A DNA stretch of 64,000 nucleotides from Bacteroidia bacterium (GCA_030429955.1 JAUIGO010000005.1:1-64000), one strand, 5' to 3'; counted from the stretch's first letter, positions 52,884 to 62,295 are shown. The notes: generated from the letters alone by a model not told the origin. Program-made: numbers and translations.

Positions 52884-53138
52884 TTATTTAAGTGTAGCAA
52901 TATGCTTAGCTAAACCAGATTTTAAATTAGCTGCTTTATTATTATGAATAATATTTTTCTTCGCTAATTTATCAATCATAGAAGTTACAGAAACAAACAT
53001 TTCTTCAGCTTCTTTCTTGCTCTCTGTATCGCGCAATTTTTTAATTGCGTTACGAGTTGTTTTGTGCTTATACTTATTTCTTAAGCGTTTAGCTTCGTTA
53101 CTTCTAATTCTTTTTAACGCTGACTTGTGATTTGCCAT
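52884..53138 (-). CDS. rpsT: 30S ribosomal protein S20
   Basis: S20 binds the 5' domain and helix 44 of 16S rRNA. The 84-residue, Lys/Arg/Ala-rich helical protein starts MANHKSALKRIRSNEAKRLR and ends LAKHIATLK, the normal S20 pattern and length. The gene begins 25 bases after the 3' end of tRNA-Glu on the same strand, so the two likely share one primary transcript from the promoter at ~53.33 kb. Confidence 0.97.
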   Translation of the reverse strand: MANHKSALKRIRSNEAKRLRNKYKHKTTRNAIKKLRDTESKKEAEEMFVSVTSMIDKLAKKNIIHNNKAANLKSGLAKHIATLK

Positions 53139-53163
53139 TTGTTTTTTTCTTGTTATATAGTTG

Positions 53164-53235
53164 TAGCCCGTAGGGGAATCGAACCCCTCTTACCAGGATG
53201 AAAACCTGGCGTCCTAGCCGATAGACGAACGGGCC
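53164..53235 (-). tRNA. tRNA-Glu (anticodon TTC)
   Basis: The minus strand folds as a full cloverleaf of 72 bases. The acceptor stem is GGCCCGT with ACGGGCT (one G-U pair), the anticodon stem CCAGG/CCTGG with loop TTTTCAT, giving anticodon TTC (complement of 53200-53202), and the T stem AGGGG/CCCCT with loop TTCGATT. It reads GAA and GAG. CCA is not encoded. It is the first gene of a tRNA-Glu-rpsT unit. Confidence 0.96.
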
Positions 53236-53321
53236 ATTTTTCTTTTAATCATTCAAATTAGAGCGTTAAAACTCAAACTTGATTTATTTTTAAAAAACTC
53301 ACAATGTTTCCATTGCGGATG

Positions 53322-53351
53322 CAAAAATACAACTATTTTTAAATGTTGCAA
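53322..53351 (-). promoter_or_regulatory. Promoter of tRNA-Glu and rpsT
   Basis: On the minus strand TTG (53351-53349) and TATTTTTG (53329-53322) are separated by 19 bases, matching the -33/-7 consensus, about 86 bases upstream of the tRNA 5' end. Confidence 0.6.
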
Positions 53352-53384
53352 CTTCTAAATGAATTTTTTCGCAAAAAATAATTA

Positions 53385-54863
53385 TTAATAGGCTTTAGCG
53401 AATAAAACTCTTTGTTTTGAAGGGTTTCCTGTTAAAACACATTTACCATTCTCCTGCTTATTGTTCATAGGAATACAACGAATTGTTGCTTTTGTAAGCT
53501 CTTTTATTTTGTCTTCAGTTTCTGAAGTACCATCCCAATGTGCAGAAATAAATCCTGTTTTGGTTTCAAGTACATCTTTAAATTCATCAAAATTATCAAC
53601 TTCTGTAATATGGCTGTTTCTAAAATTTAAAGCTTTTTGATATAAATCATTTTGTATATCTGTCATTAAGCCAACAACTTTTTCAACAATAACATCCATA
53701 TTTACTACTTCTTTAGTAAATATATCGCGTCTTGCCAACTCAACGGTTCCGTTTTCTAAATCTTTAGGTCCAATTGCTATTCTCAATGGCACTCCTTGTA
53801 ATTCGTGCTGAGCAAATTTTGCTCCAGGTCTATAGGTTGTACGATTATCAAACTTTACAGAAACTCCTTTAGACCTTAAATCAGACATAAGGGTTTTTAC
53901 CAGCTCAGAAATCTCATCTAATTGTTCTTCCGATTTATAAATAGGAACAATTACAACTTGATTTGGCGCCAAATTTGGCGGAAGTACTAAACCTTTATCA
54001 TCACTGTGTGTCATAATTAAAGCTCCCATTAATCGTGTTGAAACTCCCCAAGAAGTTGCCCAAACATAATCTTGTTTTCCTTCTTTATTGGTAAACTTAA
54101 CATCGAATGCTTTAGCGAAATTCTGCCCTAAAAAATGAGATGTACCTGCTTGCAATGCTTTTCCGTCTTGCATAAGAGCTTCAATACAAAATGTTTCTTC
54201 TGCACCTGCAAAACGCTCGCTTTCAGTTTTTAGTCCTTTTATTACAGGAATGGCCATAAAATTTTCAGCAAACTCAGCATATATATTATTCATCAACTCA
54301 GCTTCAGCCATGGCTTCATCTCTTGTTTCATGAGCCGTATGCCCTTCTTGCCATAAAAACTCTGCAGTTCTTAAAAACAATCTTGTACGCATTTCCCAAC
54401 GTACTACATTTGCCCATTGATTTATAAGAAGTGGCAAATCTCTGTATGATTGAATCCATCCTTTATAAGTATTCCAAATTATTGCTTCACTTGTAGGTCT
54501 CACAACCAACTCTTCTTCTAGCTTTGCTTCTGGGTCTACGCGCAATTTTCCTGGATTATCTGGATCATTTTGCAATCTGTAATGAGTAACTACAGCACAT
54601 TCTTTGGCGAATCCTTCTGCATTTTTTTCTTCAGCTTCAAACAAACTTTTTGGTACAAAAAGTGGGAAATAAGCATTTTGATGACCTGTTTCTTTAAACA
54701 TTCTATCTAATTCAGCTTGCATTTTTTCCCAAATTGCATAGCCATAAGGTTTAATTACCATACAACCTCTAACTGCTGAATTTTCAGCTAAATCAGCCTT
54801 TACAACAAGTTCGTTGTACCATTTTGAGTAATCTTCACTCCTACTTGTAAGGTTTTTGCTCAT
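53385..54863 (-). CDS. proS: Prolyl-tRNA synthetase, archaeal/eukaryal-type
   Basis: ProRS charges tRNA-Pro. The 492-residue class II enzyme lacks the ~180-residue editing insertion of the common bacterial type and has the extra C-terminal region, so it is the short type used by Bacteroidota, archaea and eukaryotes. Visible are motif 2 ([26 protein letters not shown]), the ATP site and motif 3 region ([19 protein letters not shown]), and the anticodon-binding domain from ~300. It is divergent from the 54.9-kb lipoprotein gene, with no operon partner. Confidence 0.96.
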   Translation of the reverse strand: MSKNLTSRSEDYSKWYNELVVKADLAENSAVRGCMVIKPYGYAIWEKMQAELDRMFKETGHQNAYFPLFVPKSLFEAEEKNAEGFAKECAVVTHYRLQNDPDNPGKLRVDPEAKLEEELVVRPTSEAIIWNTYKGWIQSYRDLPLLINQWANVVRWEMRTRLFLRTAEFLWQEGHTAHETRDEAMAEAELMNNIYAEFAENFMAIPVIKGLKTESERFAGAEETFCIEALMQDGKALQAGTSHFLGQNFAKAFDVKFTNKEGKQDYVWATSWGVSTRLMGALIMTHSDDKGLVLPPNLAPNQVVIVPIYKSEEQLDEISELVKTLMSDLRSKGVSVKFDNRTTYRPGAKFAQHELQGVPLRIAIGPKDLENGTVELARRDIFTKEVVNMDVIVEKVVGLMTDIQNDLYQKALNFRNSHITEVDNFDEFKDVLETKTGFISAHWDGTSETEDKIKELTKATIRCIPMNNKQENGKCVLTGNPSKQRVLFAKAY

Positions 54864-54927
54864 ATATAGTGTTTTGGCACAAATATTGTGACTATGTTAA
54901 ATAAAAAAATAGTTCAGCAAAACTAAC

Positions 54928-54935
54928 TATTTTTG
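54928..54935 (+). promoter_or_regulatory. -7 box for the low-complexity lipoprotein and porin genes
   Basis: TATTTTTG followed by TG matches TAnnTTTG and lies 28 bases before the ATG at 54964. A related TTC, not TTG, lies near -33. Confidence 0.45.
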
Positions 54936-54963
54936 TGATGTTCAACAATAAATTTATAGAGTT

Positions 54964-56091
54964 ATGCAATTATACAACTACTTAAAACCGAAAATGCAAT
55001 TTATTGGAACACTTGTTATGGCTTTTGCTATGTTTTCTTGTGGTTCTTATCAGTATGCAGGATATGAAAACGATAGCATATATGGCGATTCGGAACGAAC
55101 TGTTGAATATGTAGAAGATGAGCCTACATCAGACAACAGTCAATACTACAAAAACTATTTTAAAGAAAAGACAGAGCAATATGCTTCAATTTCAGATGAA
55201 AACAATGTGATTTTCACTGACATTGATTCTTATGAAGGAGGTTATGATGAAGAAAACGATACCCTTTACTACGATAATTATGCTGGTTGGGGAGAAAACA
55301 ACTCTGATGTAACCATAAATATTTATGGTGGACACGCATTCAACAGTATATGGTGGAACAGACCTTATTATACATCTTGGGGCTGGAATTATGGTTACGG
55401 TTATGGTAATGTTTGGGGCTTAGGTTATAATTATTGGGGCTGGAACAGACCTTTATGGCTCGACTATGGCTGGGGTTGGGGCTGGAACTCACCTTATTGG
55501 TATGGTGGTTATTATGGTTATCCTTATTACTATGGAAATAACATCTATTATGGCGGCTATTATAACAGACGTGCTTTGGCATACAACTCTACAAGAAGAG
55601 GTGCAACTTATGCATCAAATGGAGATATGTCAATTACAGGAAGACGAAGTACAGTAAATAATTCAAATACATCAAGAAGAACAACAGTTGGCGATCTTAA
55701 TAGAAGAACAACCAATAGAAGGTCTACTATTAATTCTAATACCAATAGAAGGTCTACTATTAATTCTAATACCAATAGAAGAGTTATAGGAACAAATACT
55801 AACACCTCTAGAACTAGAATTGGAACAACCAATACAAGAACAAGACCTGTATCAACTAGGTCTAACACCACAAGAACACGTTCTAATAATACATCAACAC
55901 GTTCTGGATCCACTCGTATTAATAATAACAATTCAAGTACTCGTAATAATATTTCTCGTTCTAATAACACGTCTTCTAGGAGTAATAATGTATCTAGGTC
56001 TTCTTCAACAAGAAGTAACAACACTAGCGCTAGATCATCATCATCTTCAACAAGAAGTACAACAACGCGACGAGGAAATAATAACCAATAG
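54964..56091 (+). CDS. Low-complexity lipoprotein with aromatic and Arg/Ser/Thr/Asn-rich regions
   Basis: I do not recognise this 375-residue protein. A lipoprotein signal ends at Cys26 (FAMFSCGS; a second ATG at codon 11 is also possible). Residues ~30-120 are acidic. Residues ~120-205 are extremely rich in Trp, Tyr and Gly (WGWNYGYGYGNVWG). From ~205 to the end the chain is almost only Arg, Ser, Thr and Asn (NRRSTINSN, SRSNN, STRS), with no hydrophobic core. It would be strongly basic and disordered outside the cell. The FadL-like porin gene starts 35 bases downstream and probably shares the transcript. Confidence 0.85.
   Translation: MQLYNYLKPKMQFIGTLVMAFAMFSCGSYQYAGYENDSIYGDSERTVEYVEDEPTSDNSQYYKNYFKEKTEQYASISDENNVIFTDIDSYEGGYDEENDTLYYDNYAGWGENNSDVTINIYGGHAFNSIWWNRPYYTSWGWNYGYGYGNVWGLGYNYWGWNRPLWLDYGWGWGWNSPYWYGGYYGYPYYYGNNIYYGGYYNRRALAYNSTRRGATYASNGDMSITGRRSTVNNSNTSRRTTVGDLNRRTTNRRSTINSNTNRRSTINSNTNRRVIGTNTNTSRTRIGTTNTRTRPVSTRSNTTRTRSNNTSTRSGSTRINNNNSSTRNNISRSNNTSSRSNNVSRSSSTRSNNTSARSSSSSTRSTTTRRGNNNQ
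55711..55781 (+). repeat. 30-bp tandem repeat inside the low-complexity lipoprotein gene
   Basis: A 30-base unit beginning ACCAATAGAAGGTCTACTAT occurs twice with no change (55711-55740, 55741-55770), followed by 11 bases of a third copy. The unit is in frame and adds the ten residues TNRRSTINSN per copy, so copy number changes would lengthen or shorten the protein without breaking it. Confidence 0.9.
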
Positions 56092-56126
56092 TTAAAATTT
56101 CATTGCAAAGAGAAAAATAAATTGAT

Positions 56127-57644
56127 ATGAAAAAGTTACTCATACTATTCATAGGTGTTTTACCTATGTCTATACTTAATGCTCAGGACATCTCTGACGC
56201 ATTACGTTACTCCACTGGAGATGTTCAAGGAACTGCAAGATTTAGAGCCATGAGTGGAGCATTTGGTGCTCTTGGTGGCGACCTATCTGCGTTAAGCATC
56301 AATCCAGCAGGTTCTGCTATATTTAATAGAAGTCATGCTTCGCTTTCAATTTCAAATTTGAATAACGATACCAGAACAAATTATTTCGGAACCTTAAATT
56401 CAGACTCAAATTCAAGTTTTGACCTCAATCAAGCTGGAGCAGTTTTTGTATTCAACAATACAAATACGGAATCACGTTGGGGACGATTTACCTTAGGCTT
56501 ATCTTATGAGCAAACCCAGAATTTTGATGATGATTTTTATGCTTCTGGAACCAATTCTAGATCTATAGACAGCTACTTTTTAGGTTATGCTCAAGGTTTG
56601 AGACTTGATGAGATTTCAGCTTTTGAAGGAGAAACGGACACTGATGCTTATGGAGATATTGGTGCTGTTTTTGGATTTGCCAATCAACAAGGGTTTTTAG
56701 GTTACACGTCCAATATTTTAGCACCCGAAGCAGATGATGATGCAAATACAGTTTACACATCTAATATTGCTCCTGGTGATTTTTACCAAGAATACTCTTA
56801 TGCCGCAACTGGTTACAATGGAAAGTTTGGCGTGAATGCTGCTATTCAATATGATGAAAATATTTTTCTGGGTCTAAACCTAAATTCACACTTTATCAAT
56901 TATGAACGCTCTACATATTTATACGAATCGAACTCTAATGTTGGTTCTCTTGTAAATGAGGTTGGTTTTGAAAACAACCTATCTACGATTGGATCAGGGT
57001 TTTCATTTCAATTAGGAACCATTGCCAAAGTAAATGAGTCTTTAAGACTTGGTTTTTCTTACGACTCACCTGTTTGGTATACCATAAGTGAAGAAACAAC
57101 TCAGTATTTATCAACCGTTAGAGATGAAGGTGGAAATACTGAAACCAGAACAATAAACCCTCAAATAATCAATATTTTTCCTGATTACAAACTTCAAACG
57201 CCTTCAAAAATAACTGGAAGTGCAGCATTAGTTTTAGGAAAACAAGGATTAATAAGTTTTGATTATTCAAGAAAAGATTTTAGCAAAACCAAGTTTAAAC
57301 CTGAAACTGATACTCATTTTTCTGCACAAAACATGATCATCAGCAATACTCTAAAAGCTGCTAATTCTTATAAAATTGGTGGTGAGTTAAGATTTGATCA
57401 ATTAAGCCTAAGAGGTGGTTACAGATTTGAAGAAAGCCCTTACCAAGACACTACATTTTATGGTGATTTAACAGGCTACTCTTTAGGTCTTGGATATAAC
57501 TTTGGTGGAACCACATTAGATTTAGCTTATCAAAACTCGGAGCGAGATATGAATTATCAACTTTACAATGTTGGGTTAACAGATTCAGCTAAACTTAACA
57601 CTGATAATTCTCTGGTTACTTTAACACTGAGCTTAAGATTATAA
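56127..57644 (+). CDS. FadL/OmpP1-like outer membrane protein
   Basis: The 505-residue protein has a signal peptide (MKKLLILFIGVLPMSILNAQ) and then the N-terminal signature of the OmpP1/FadL/TodX barrel (MSGAFGALGGDLSALSINPAGSAIFNRSH), which lines the hydrophobic hatch in FadL. The rest alternates polar and aromatic residues as in a ~14-stranded barrel and ends in a beta signal (VTLTLSLRL). Such proteins take up hydrophobic compounds; annotations as haemin receptor are common but unproven. It is the second gene after the low-complexity lipoprotein and is followed by a strong terminator. Confidence 0.85.
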   Translation: MKKLLILFIGVLPMSILNAQDISDALRYSTGDVQGTARFRAMSGAFGALGGDLSALSINPAGSAIFNRSHASLSISNLNNDTRTNYFGTLNSDSNSSFDLNQAGAVFVFNNTNTESRWGRFTLGLSYEQTQNFDDDFYASGTNSRSIDSYFLGYAQGLRLDEISAFEGETDTDAYGDIGAVFGFANQQGFLGYTSNILAPEADDDANTVYTSNIAPGDFYQEYSYAATGYNGKFGVNAAIQYDENIFLGLNLNSHFINYERSTYLYESNSNVGSLVNEVGFENNLSTIGSGFSFQLGTIAKVNESLRLGFSYDSPVWYTISEETTQYLSTVRDEGGNTETRTINPQIINIFPDYKLQTPSKITGSAALVLGKQGLISFDYSRKDFSKTKFKPETDTHFSAQNMIISNTLKAANSYKIGGELRFDQLSLRGGYRFEESPYQDTTFYGDLTGYSLGLGYNFGGTTLDLAYQNSERDMNYQLYNVGLTDSAKLNTDNSLVTLTLSLRL

Positions 57645-57663
57645 CACACATTATTTTAACACT

Positions 57664-57697
57664 AAAAAAGCCTTGCAGATATTGCAAGGCTTTTTTT
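57664..57697. terminator. Bidirectional terminator between the porin and the T9SS type B gene
   Basis: AAAAAAGCCTTGCA and TGCAAGGCTTTTTT form a stem with a five-base loop, with A and T runs on both sides. It ends 1 base before the stop codon of the convergent gene. Confidence 0.88.
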
Positions 57698-57698
57698 A

Positions 57699-60600
57699 TT
57701 ATCGTTTTAGAGTAAAATGCGCTCTGAATTCTTTTCGTTTACCATCAATAGGTTCGTCATATTCAACCGAAAACCAATAGTCACTTGTTGGTAAATTAAC
57801 ACCATTATAGGTTCCGTTCCAACCATTTCCTGTAGGACTCAATTGTTTCAATAGTTTACCAAATCTATCAAAAATATAAACTACAGCATTGGGTTGAGTT
57901 GCAATACCAGCAATATTCCAAGTGTCGTTATAACCATCACCATTTGGTGTAAAATATAATGGATAATCAATGACTAAAACTGAAGTTGTTGCAATTCCGC
58001 AGCCATTTTTATCTCTTGCAGTAACAATATGCACTCCTAAGGACACATTCTCAAATATATTACTGTCTTGCCAAGCGCCATTATCTAAGCTATATTCATA
58101 GACACTAATACCTAAACCTGTTGCTGTAACTTCAACAATGTGATTGTTTGCAAACATTAATGAGGTCACCTCAGCAGTTACTATTGGTGGACTACTTTCA
58201 TTCACAATTGCTGAATCTGTATTCTGGCAACCTGTTGCATTATTGGTCACCAAAACACTGTATGTTCCTCCTTCTGAAGGCATCAAACTAGAGGCTGTTT
58301 CAGTTGGCAACACAACTCCATTTAAGCTCCACTCAAAGCTGTAATCTGTATCAGATAATTGTGTGTCTAAAACTGGTAAATCAACCACTTCAGTACCATT
58401 GGTGTTTAAGCACAATAGGTATTCATCATCCAAATCAAAAATTGGTAATAAATCCACTTGTAAAGTAATTTCAGTAGTTGCCCAACAAATAGAATTTGCT
58501 ATGGTGATATCGTCAACACGAGCATAAATAGTTTGCGGATTTGTTATGTTTTCATAAATATCATCCAACTCGTCTAATGCAAAGTCAGCTTCATTTTGTG
58601 TTAAATAATAACTCACATTATAATCAGCTGGATCTTGTCCATCTAGAACGAGCACATCAAGGCTTAGTAAATCAAATTCGGCAAACCCATCATTATCACC
58701 AAATTCATCACAAATGACATAAGCTGGCATATTCTGATTGGCTTGTACTTCTTCTTGAACTTCAAGATTAAAACTCACAACCGATTTATAACATCCTGTG
58801 ATTGTATTCGTAATTCTAACATATATTAATTGCGGATTGCTAAGATTGGTATAAGGACTCACCAATGCAGCAGTATTGCTATCAGCATCTGCTTGTGTTT
58901 CATGATACGTAACAGCAAAAGTTGCAGGATCTTGTCCATTTAAAACTTCGCTTGTTTTACTTTCTAAATCAAAATCATAAAAACCATCTGTATTGTCTTC
59001 ACACACAATAAAATCGGTTACTGCAATAACTTCAGGAACAGGGTTTACGGTTAAGGTAATGTGATGCCCTAAACCAAGACAAGCATTATCTAAATCACTA
59101 TCTATACGAACATAAATATTTTGGACAAAAGGCGAAGCATCATTTCTGTGATTGCTTATATCTGGAATCGCATTAGTTTCAGCTAAAGCATCATCTAAAG
59201 TTTCATAATACGAAATGGTTAATGCTTGACCAATCGGAAATAAATTCCTGATTTGAGGTTCAGCATTACTGAAATCAAACGTTGCCACACCATTATGATC
59301 GTCACCATCAATTACTGTATCATCACAAACTTCATAAGCTAATTGAAATGTTTGAGGCACATTGGTTGTAGACACCAACAAATTCAATTGAGATACTGCA
59401 AAACAACCATCACTATTCTCAGTTCTAACAAATAAAATATCAGGAGCAGCTGATGGATCTGTATTGGTGTATGCTATTGGATTTCCTATGTTATTTATTG
59501 CATTTTGAGCATCAACTTGGTTTGTATAATACGTAAACGTTTCGTTAAGATAATTAGCTGAAATTAACTCATTGGCTTCCGTTAAGTTGAAATTTACGTA
59601 ACCATCTGCATCATCATCACATTGAAACAGCTCCACCAAAGGTGTAACCACAGGCATATCATACACAATCAAACTAAAAAGTCCAGTGTCGTAACAATCT
59701 TCATTGTCGTTGTTTTCTATTCTCGCATAAATGGTTTGTGGATTGGTCACATTTTGGTAAGGCGATGTTAAAATATTCAAATCATTCTCAGCATCATTCT
59801 GACTTAAATGAAAAGACACTTTATACTGAGCTGCACTTTGAGTACCTAATACAAAAGGCGTTAAACCTACTAAGTCAAAACTCCATGTACCATCATTATT
59901 ATCGTCACAAACTTCTTGGTCTGGGACTACATTTGCTGTTGGTGTGTCAAATACTTGAATGACAAATGATGTGGTATCAAAACAATCTGTTAACTTACTA
60001 TTTTCTACCCTTGCATAAATGGTTTGGGGATTTGATGTGTTCTGATAAGGTGAAGTGATTGCATTTACATTATCATCAGCATCATCTTGGCTAAGGTGAT
60101 ACGTTACTGGAAATTCAACAGGGTCTAAACCTCCTAAAATCTGAGTTGTTTGTGAACTTAAATCAAAACTATATAAGCCATCATTATCACCATCACATTG
60201 CATCATATCAGGCACGGCATTGGCTACAGGTTGTGTTTCAAAATTGATAATAAATTCTACTGAAGAAATAAAATCACCCAAAGCATCTAAAGCATTGGCA
60301 GTATAAACAGCACTTGGTGCAGTCACATTTGTTAAAATCGGACCTGTTTCGGCTAGTAAGTTCCCGTCTTGAAACCATTCATACATAGTAGCATTTGGAG
60401 TTGTAGCATCTAAATCTACTACTTCACCTTCGCAGTAATTGTCTGTATTAACAATAGAACAATCTGTTGAGCCAGCTCCAGTACTACCAGAATTGGTTTG
60501 TTGTAATTGTATGTAACCTGGTAAATTATCATAATTAGTTATTAATAATACGTAAGTCTCACCAGCCTGAGCGTTTGGAATTGTAAAATTTTCAACAGCT

Positions 60601-60998
60601 GCTGGTGAAAAACTGCATGCTATAGTATTAGCAGCTGTTAATTGATTACAGACATTCGTGTTTGAGAATGGTCCATATGCAATAAAATCGACATCAATAG
60701 GAGTTCCAGTAAAATCAATTGCAGAATTTTGAACAATATTAAAAGTTAAATCTCCATCTTGGTCTATTTGCAAATAGTACCAAGCAGGATTAGGCTGACT
60801 TCCTAAACATCCATAATTTGGACCAGACTCAGCATTTCCTGCACCAGAATTGTTTTCAAAAATCAAAGTAGAGCCACCAGCACAAAAGGGCTCTGCAACA
60901 CTACAAGTTAATCCTTGGGCAAAAACAGTACTGCATGAAAACATCAATACAGAAACTATTAGGTAAAATGTTCTGAATATATTATTAGTCTCTCGCAT
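57699..60998 (-). CDS. Large T9SS type B (gliding-motility C-terminal) secreted repeat protein
   Basis: The 1099-residue protein has a signal peptide (FYLIVSVLMFSCSTVFAQG) and a C-terminal T9SS type B sorting domain (YFTPNGDGYNDTWNI...FDRFGKLL), so it is exported through the T9SS. After an N-terminal beta domain (~30-165), residues ~255-865 hold six repeats of ~100 residues, each with a C-D-x-D-x-D-G segment followed by FDL and the phrase NPQTIYARVEN or similar. The acidic loops suggest calcium binding. An Ig-like domain (~870-1000) precedes the sorting domain. It starts in a one-base TAATG overlap with the small gene upstream. Confidence 0.93.
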   Translation of the reverse strand: MRETNNIFRTFYLIVSVLMFSCSTVFAQGLTCSVAEPFCAGGSTLIFENNSGAGNAESGPNYGCLGSQPNPAWYYLQIDQDGDLTFNIVQNSAIDFTGTPIDVDFIAYGPFSNTNVCNQLTAANTIACSFSPAAVENFTIPNAQAGETYVLLITNYDNLPGYIQLQQTNSGSTGAGSTDCSIVNTDNYCEGEVVDLDATTPNATMYEWFQDGNLLAETGPILTNVTAPSAVYTANALDALGDFISSVEFIINFETQPVANAVPDMMQCDGDNDGLYSFDLSSQTTQILGGLDPVEFPVTYHLSQDDADDNVNAITSPYQNTSNPQTIYARVENSKLTDCFDTTSFVIQVFDTPTANVVPDQEVCDDNNDGTWSFDLVGLTPFVLGTQSAAQYKVSFHLSQNDAENDLNILTSPYQNVTNPQTIYARIENNDNEDCYDTGLFSLIVYDMPVVTPLVELFQCDDDADGYVNFNLTEANELISANYLNETFTYYTNQVDAQNAINNIGNPIAYTNTDPSAAPDILFVRTENSDGCFAVSQLNLLVSTTNVPQTFQLAYEVCDDTVIDGDDHNGVATFDFSNAEPQIRNLFPIGQALTISYYETLDDALAETNAIPDISNHRNDASPFVQNIYVRIDSDLDNACLGLGHHITLTVNPVPEVIAVTDFIVCEDNTDGFYDFDLESKTSEVLNGQDPATFAVTYHETQADADSNTAALVSPYTNLSNPQLIYVRITNTITGCYKSVVSFNLEVQEEVQANQNMPAYVICDEFGDNDGFAEFDLLSLDVLVLDGQDPADYNVSYYLTQNEADFALDELDDIYENITNPQTIYARVDDITIANSICWATTEITLQVDLLPIFDLDDEYLLCLNTNGTEVVDLPVLDTQLSDTDYSFEWSLNGVVLPTETASSLMPSEGGTYSVLVTNNATGCQNTDSAIVNESSPPIVTAEVTSLMFANNHIVEVTATGLGISVYEYSLDNGAWQDSNIFENVSLGVHIVTARDKNGCGIATTSVLVIDYPLYFTPNGDGYNDTWNIAGIATQPNAVVYIFDRFGKLLKQLSPTGNGWNGTYNGVNLPTSDYWFSVEYDEPIDGKRKEFRAHFTLKR

Positions 60999-61315
60999 TA
61001 ATCAAATCTAAATTTTAATGAAGGCTCAATTTCTAGCTTTACTTTTTTGTATTTATCAAACTGCTCAGAATCAAGCAACTTGTAAAGCTCTAAATCTCTT
61101 AATTTATTTAATTTATTGAATGTTTTACTGTCAATATCTTTTTTGTATAAATCAACATTATGTTTTTCTAGTATGAGTGTGAATTTAGATACTTGGTCTT
61201 CAGTTAAATCAAGCTTTTCTTCATACTGAGTTATTAATTTCTTTGAATCCGCTACATCTTGTGCGTTTAAAACAAAAGCAGATAAAATGAATAGTGCAAG
61301 TGCAATTTTTTTCAT
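60998..61315 (-). CDS. Small secreted helical protein
   Basis: The 105-residue protein has a signal peptide (MKKIALALFILSAFVLNAQ) and a mature, charged, helical chain. The segment LDLTEDQVSKFTLILEKHN resembles the LTxxQ-containing periplasmic helical proteins (Spy/CpxP-like), but it is shorter and lacks a second copy, so the name is not assigned. It is upstream of and overlaps by one base the giant T9SS type B gene, which implies coupled expression. Confidence 0.75.
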   Translation of the reverse strand: MKKIALALFILSAFVLNAQDVADSKKLITQYEEKLDLTEDQVSKFTLILEKHNVDLYKKDIDSKTFNKLNKLRDLELYKLLDSEQFDKYKKVKLEIEPSLKFRFD

Positions 61316-61526
61316 AGTGTAAAAATCTCAAACAGTAAAGGCTAGCAAATTAACAAATTTTAATGAAAACCGACTTTTAATTCGATAAATAGAAATGAAA
61401 TGCTGCTGTTTATCATATAACAATCAAAGCAACAAAAATCCTACCACAATGAATAAATTATTTCACTTAAGATTCCTTAGCTACAACTAGCTGTCGCTAC
61501 AGATGTTAACAATTACAAAACACTAC

Positions 61527-61555
61527 TTGTAAAATACATTAAATGCTTATCTTTG
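61527..61555 (+). promoter_or_regulatory. Promoter of folE
   Basis: TTG (61527-61529) and TATCTTTG (61548-61555) are 18 bases apart, a full match to the Bacteroidota promoter, 39 bases before the folE ATG. Confidence 0.75.
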
Positions 61556-61594
61556 TAGCCAATTTATCAATATTATTGATTTAGAATAGCACAC

Positions 61595-62269
61595 ATGAAA
61601 TTTGAAAACCTTGAAGATTTTGACGCCTTAGGAGATGAACATGTTGGTACATCATCTGAGACACCTATGCGTAAAGATGCATTTAAACTATCAAACGAAG
61701 AAAAAATAGATATCATCAAAGATGATGTAAGACATATAATGGAAACTTTAGGCTTAGACCTTACAGACGATAGCCTTAAAGGAACTCCAAATCGTGTTGC
61801 CAAAATGTTTGTAAAAGAGATATTTGGTGGTTTAGACCCAAATAAAAAACCTACTGCATCGACTTTTGAAAATAAATATAAGTATGGTGAAATGCTTGTA
61901 GAAAAAAACATTACTGTGTATTCTACTTGTGAGCATCACTTGTTACCAATAGTTGGAAAAGCTCATGTGGCTTACATCTCCAACGGAACTGTTGTTGGCT
62001 TATCTAAAATGAATCGTATAGTCGATTTTTTTGCTAAACGTCCTCAAGTGCAAGAGCGTTTAACCATTCAGATTGTTGAAGAACTTCAAAAAGTTTTGAA
62101 CACCAAAGATGTAGCATGTGTTATTGATGCAAAGCACTTGTGTGTGAATTCTCGAGGTATTAGAGATATTGAAAGCAGTACTGTAACTAGTGAGTTTGGT
62201 GGAAAATTCAAAGACAGAGAAACACGACGTGAGTTCCTAGACTATATTAAACTTGAAACTAAATTTTAA
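61595..62269 (+). CDS. folE: GTP cyclohydrolase I
   Basis: FolE converts GTP to dihydroneopterin triphosphate, the first step of folate synthesis. The 224-residue protein is the zinc-dependent type IA: STCEHHLLPI gives Cys112 and His115, and VIDAKHLCVNSRG gives Cys183. RLTIQIVEEL and SSTVTSEFGGKF are further signatures. The first ~30 residues are a flexible, acidic extension. cysS follows after 26 bases and yidD after that, so all three may be one operon with a single promoter. Confidence 0.96.
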   Translation: MKFENLEDFDALGDEHVGTSSETPMRKDAFKLSNEEKIDIIKDDVRHIMETLGLDLTDDSLKGTPNRVAKMFVKEIFGGLDPNKKPTASTFENKYKYGEMLVEKNITVYSTCEHHLLPIVGKAHVAYISNGTVVGLSKMNRIVDFFAKRPQVQERLTIQIVEELQKVLNTKDVACVIDAKHLCVNSRGIRDIESSTVTSEFGGKFKDRETRREFLDYIKLETKF

Positions 62270-62295
62270 TTTTATCTTTAATCAGTTAACCAACT

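Noticed and set aside
55711-55781. Tandem repeats as a CRISPR array
   Set aside because: The units abut with no spacers, are in frame with a protein, and no cas gene is nearby.
55608-56024. 138-residue Leu/Val-rich open frame on the minus strand
   Set aside because: It is antisense to the Arg/Ser/Thr/Asn-rich tail of the lipoprotein gene; the low-complexity codons on the plus strand give Leu/Val repeats by chance.
61489-61512. Two small hairpins (AGCTA-CAAC-TAGCT and CTGT-CGCT-ACAG) before folE
   Set aside because: Stems of four to five bases in AT-rich DNA are expected by chance; I do not call a riboswitch or repeat.
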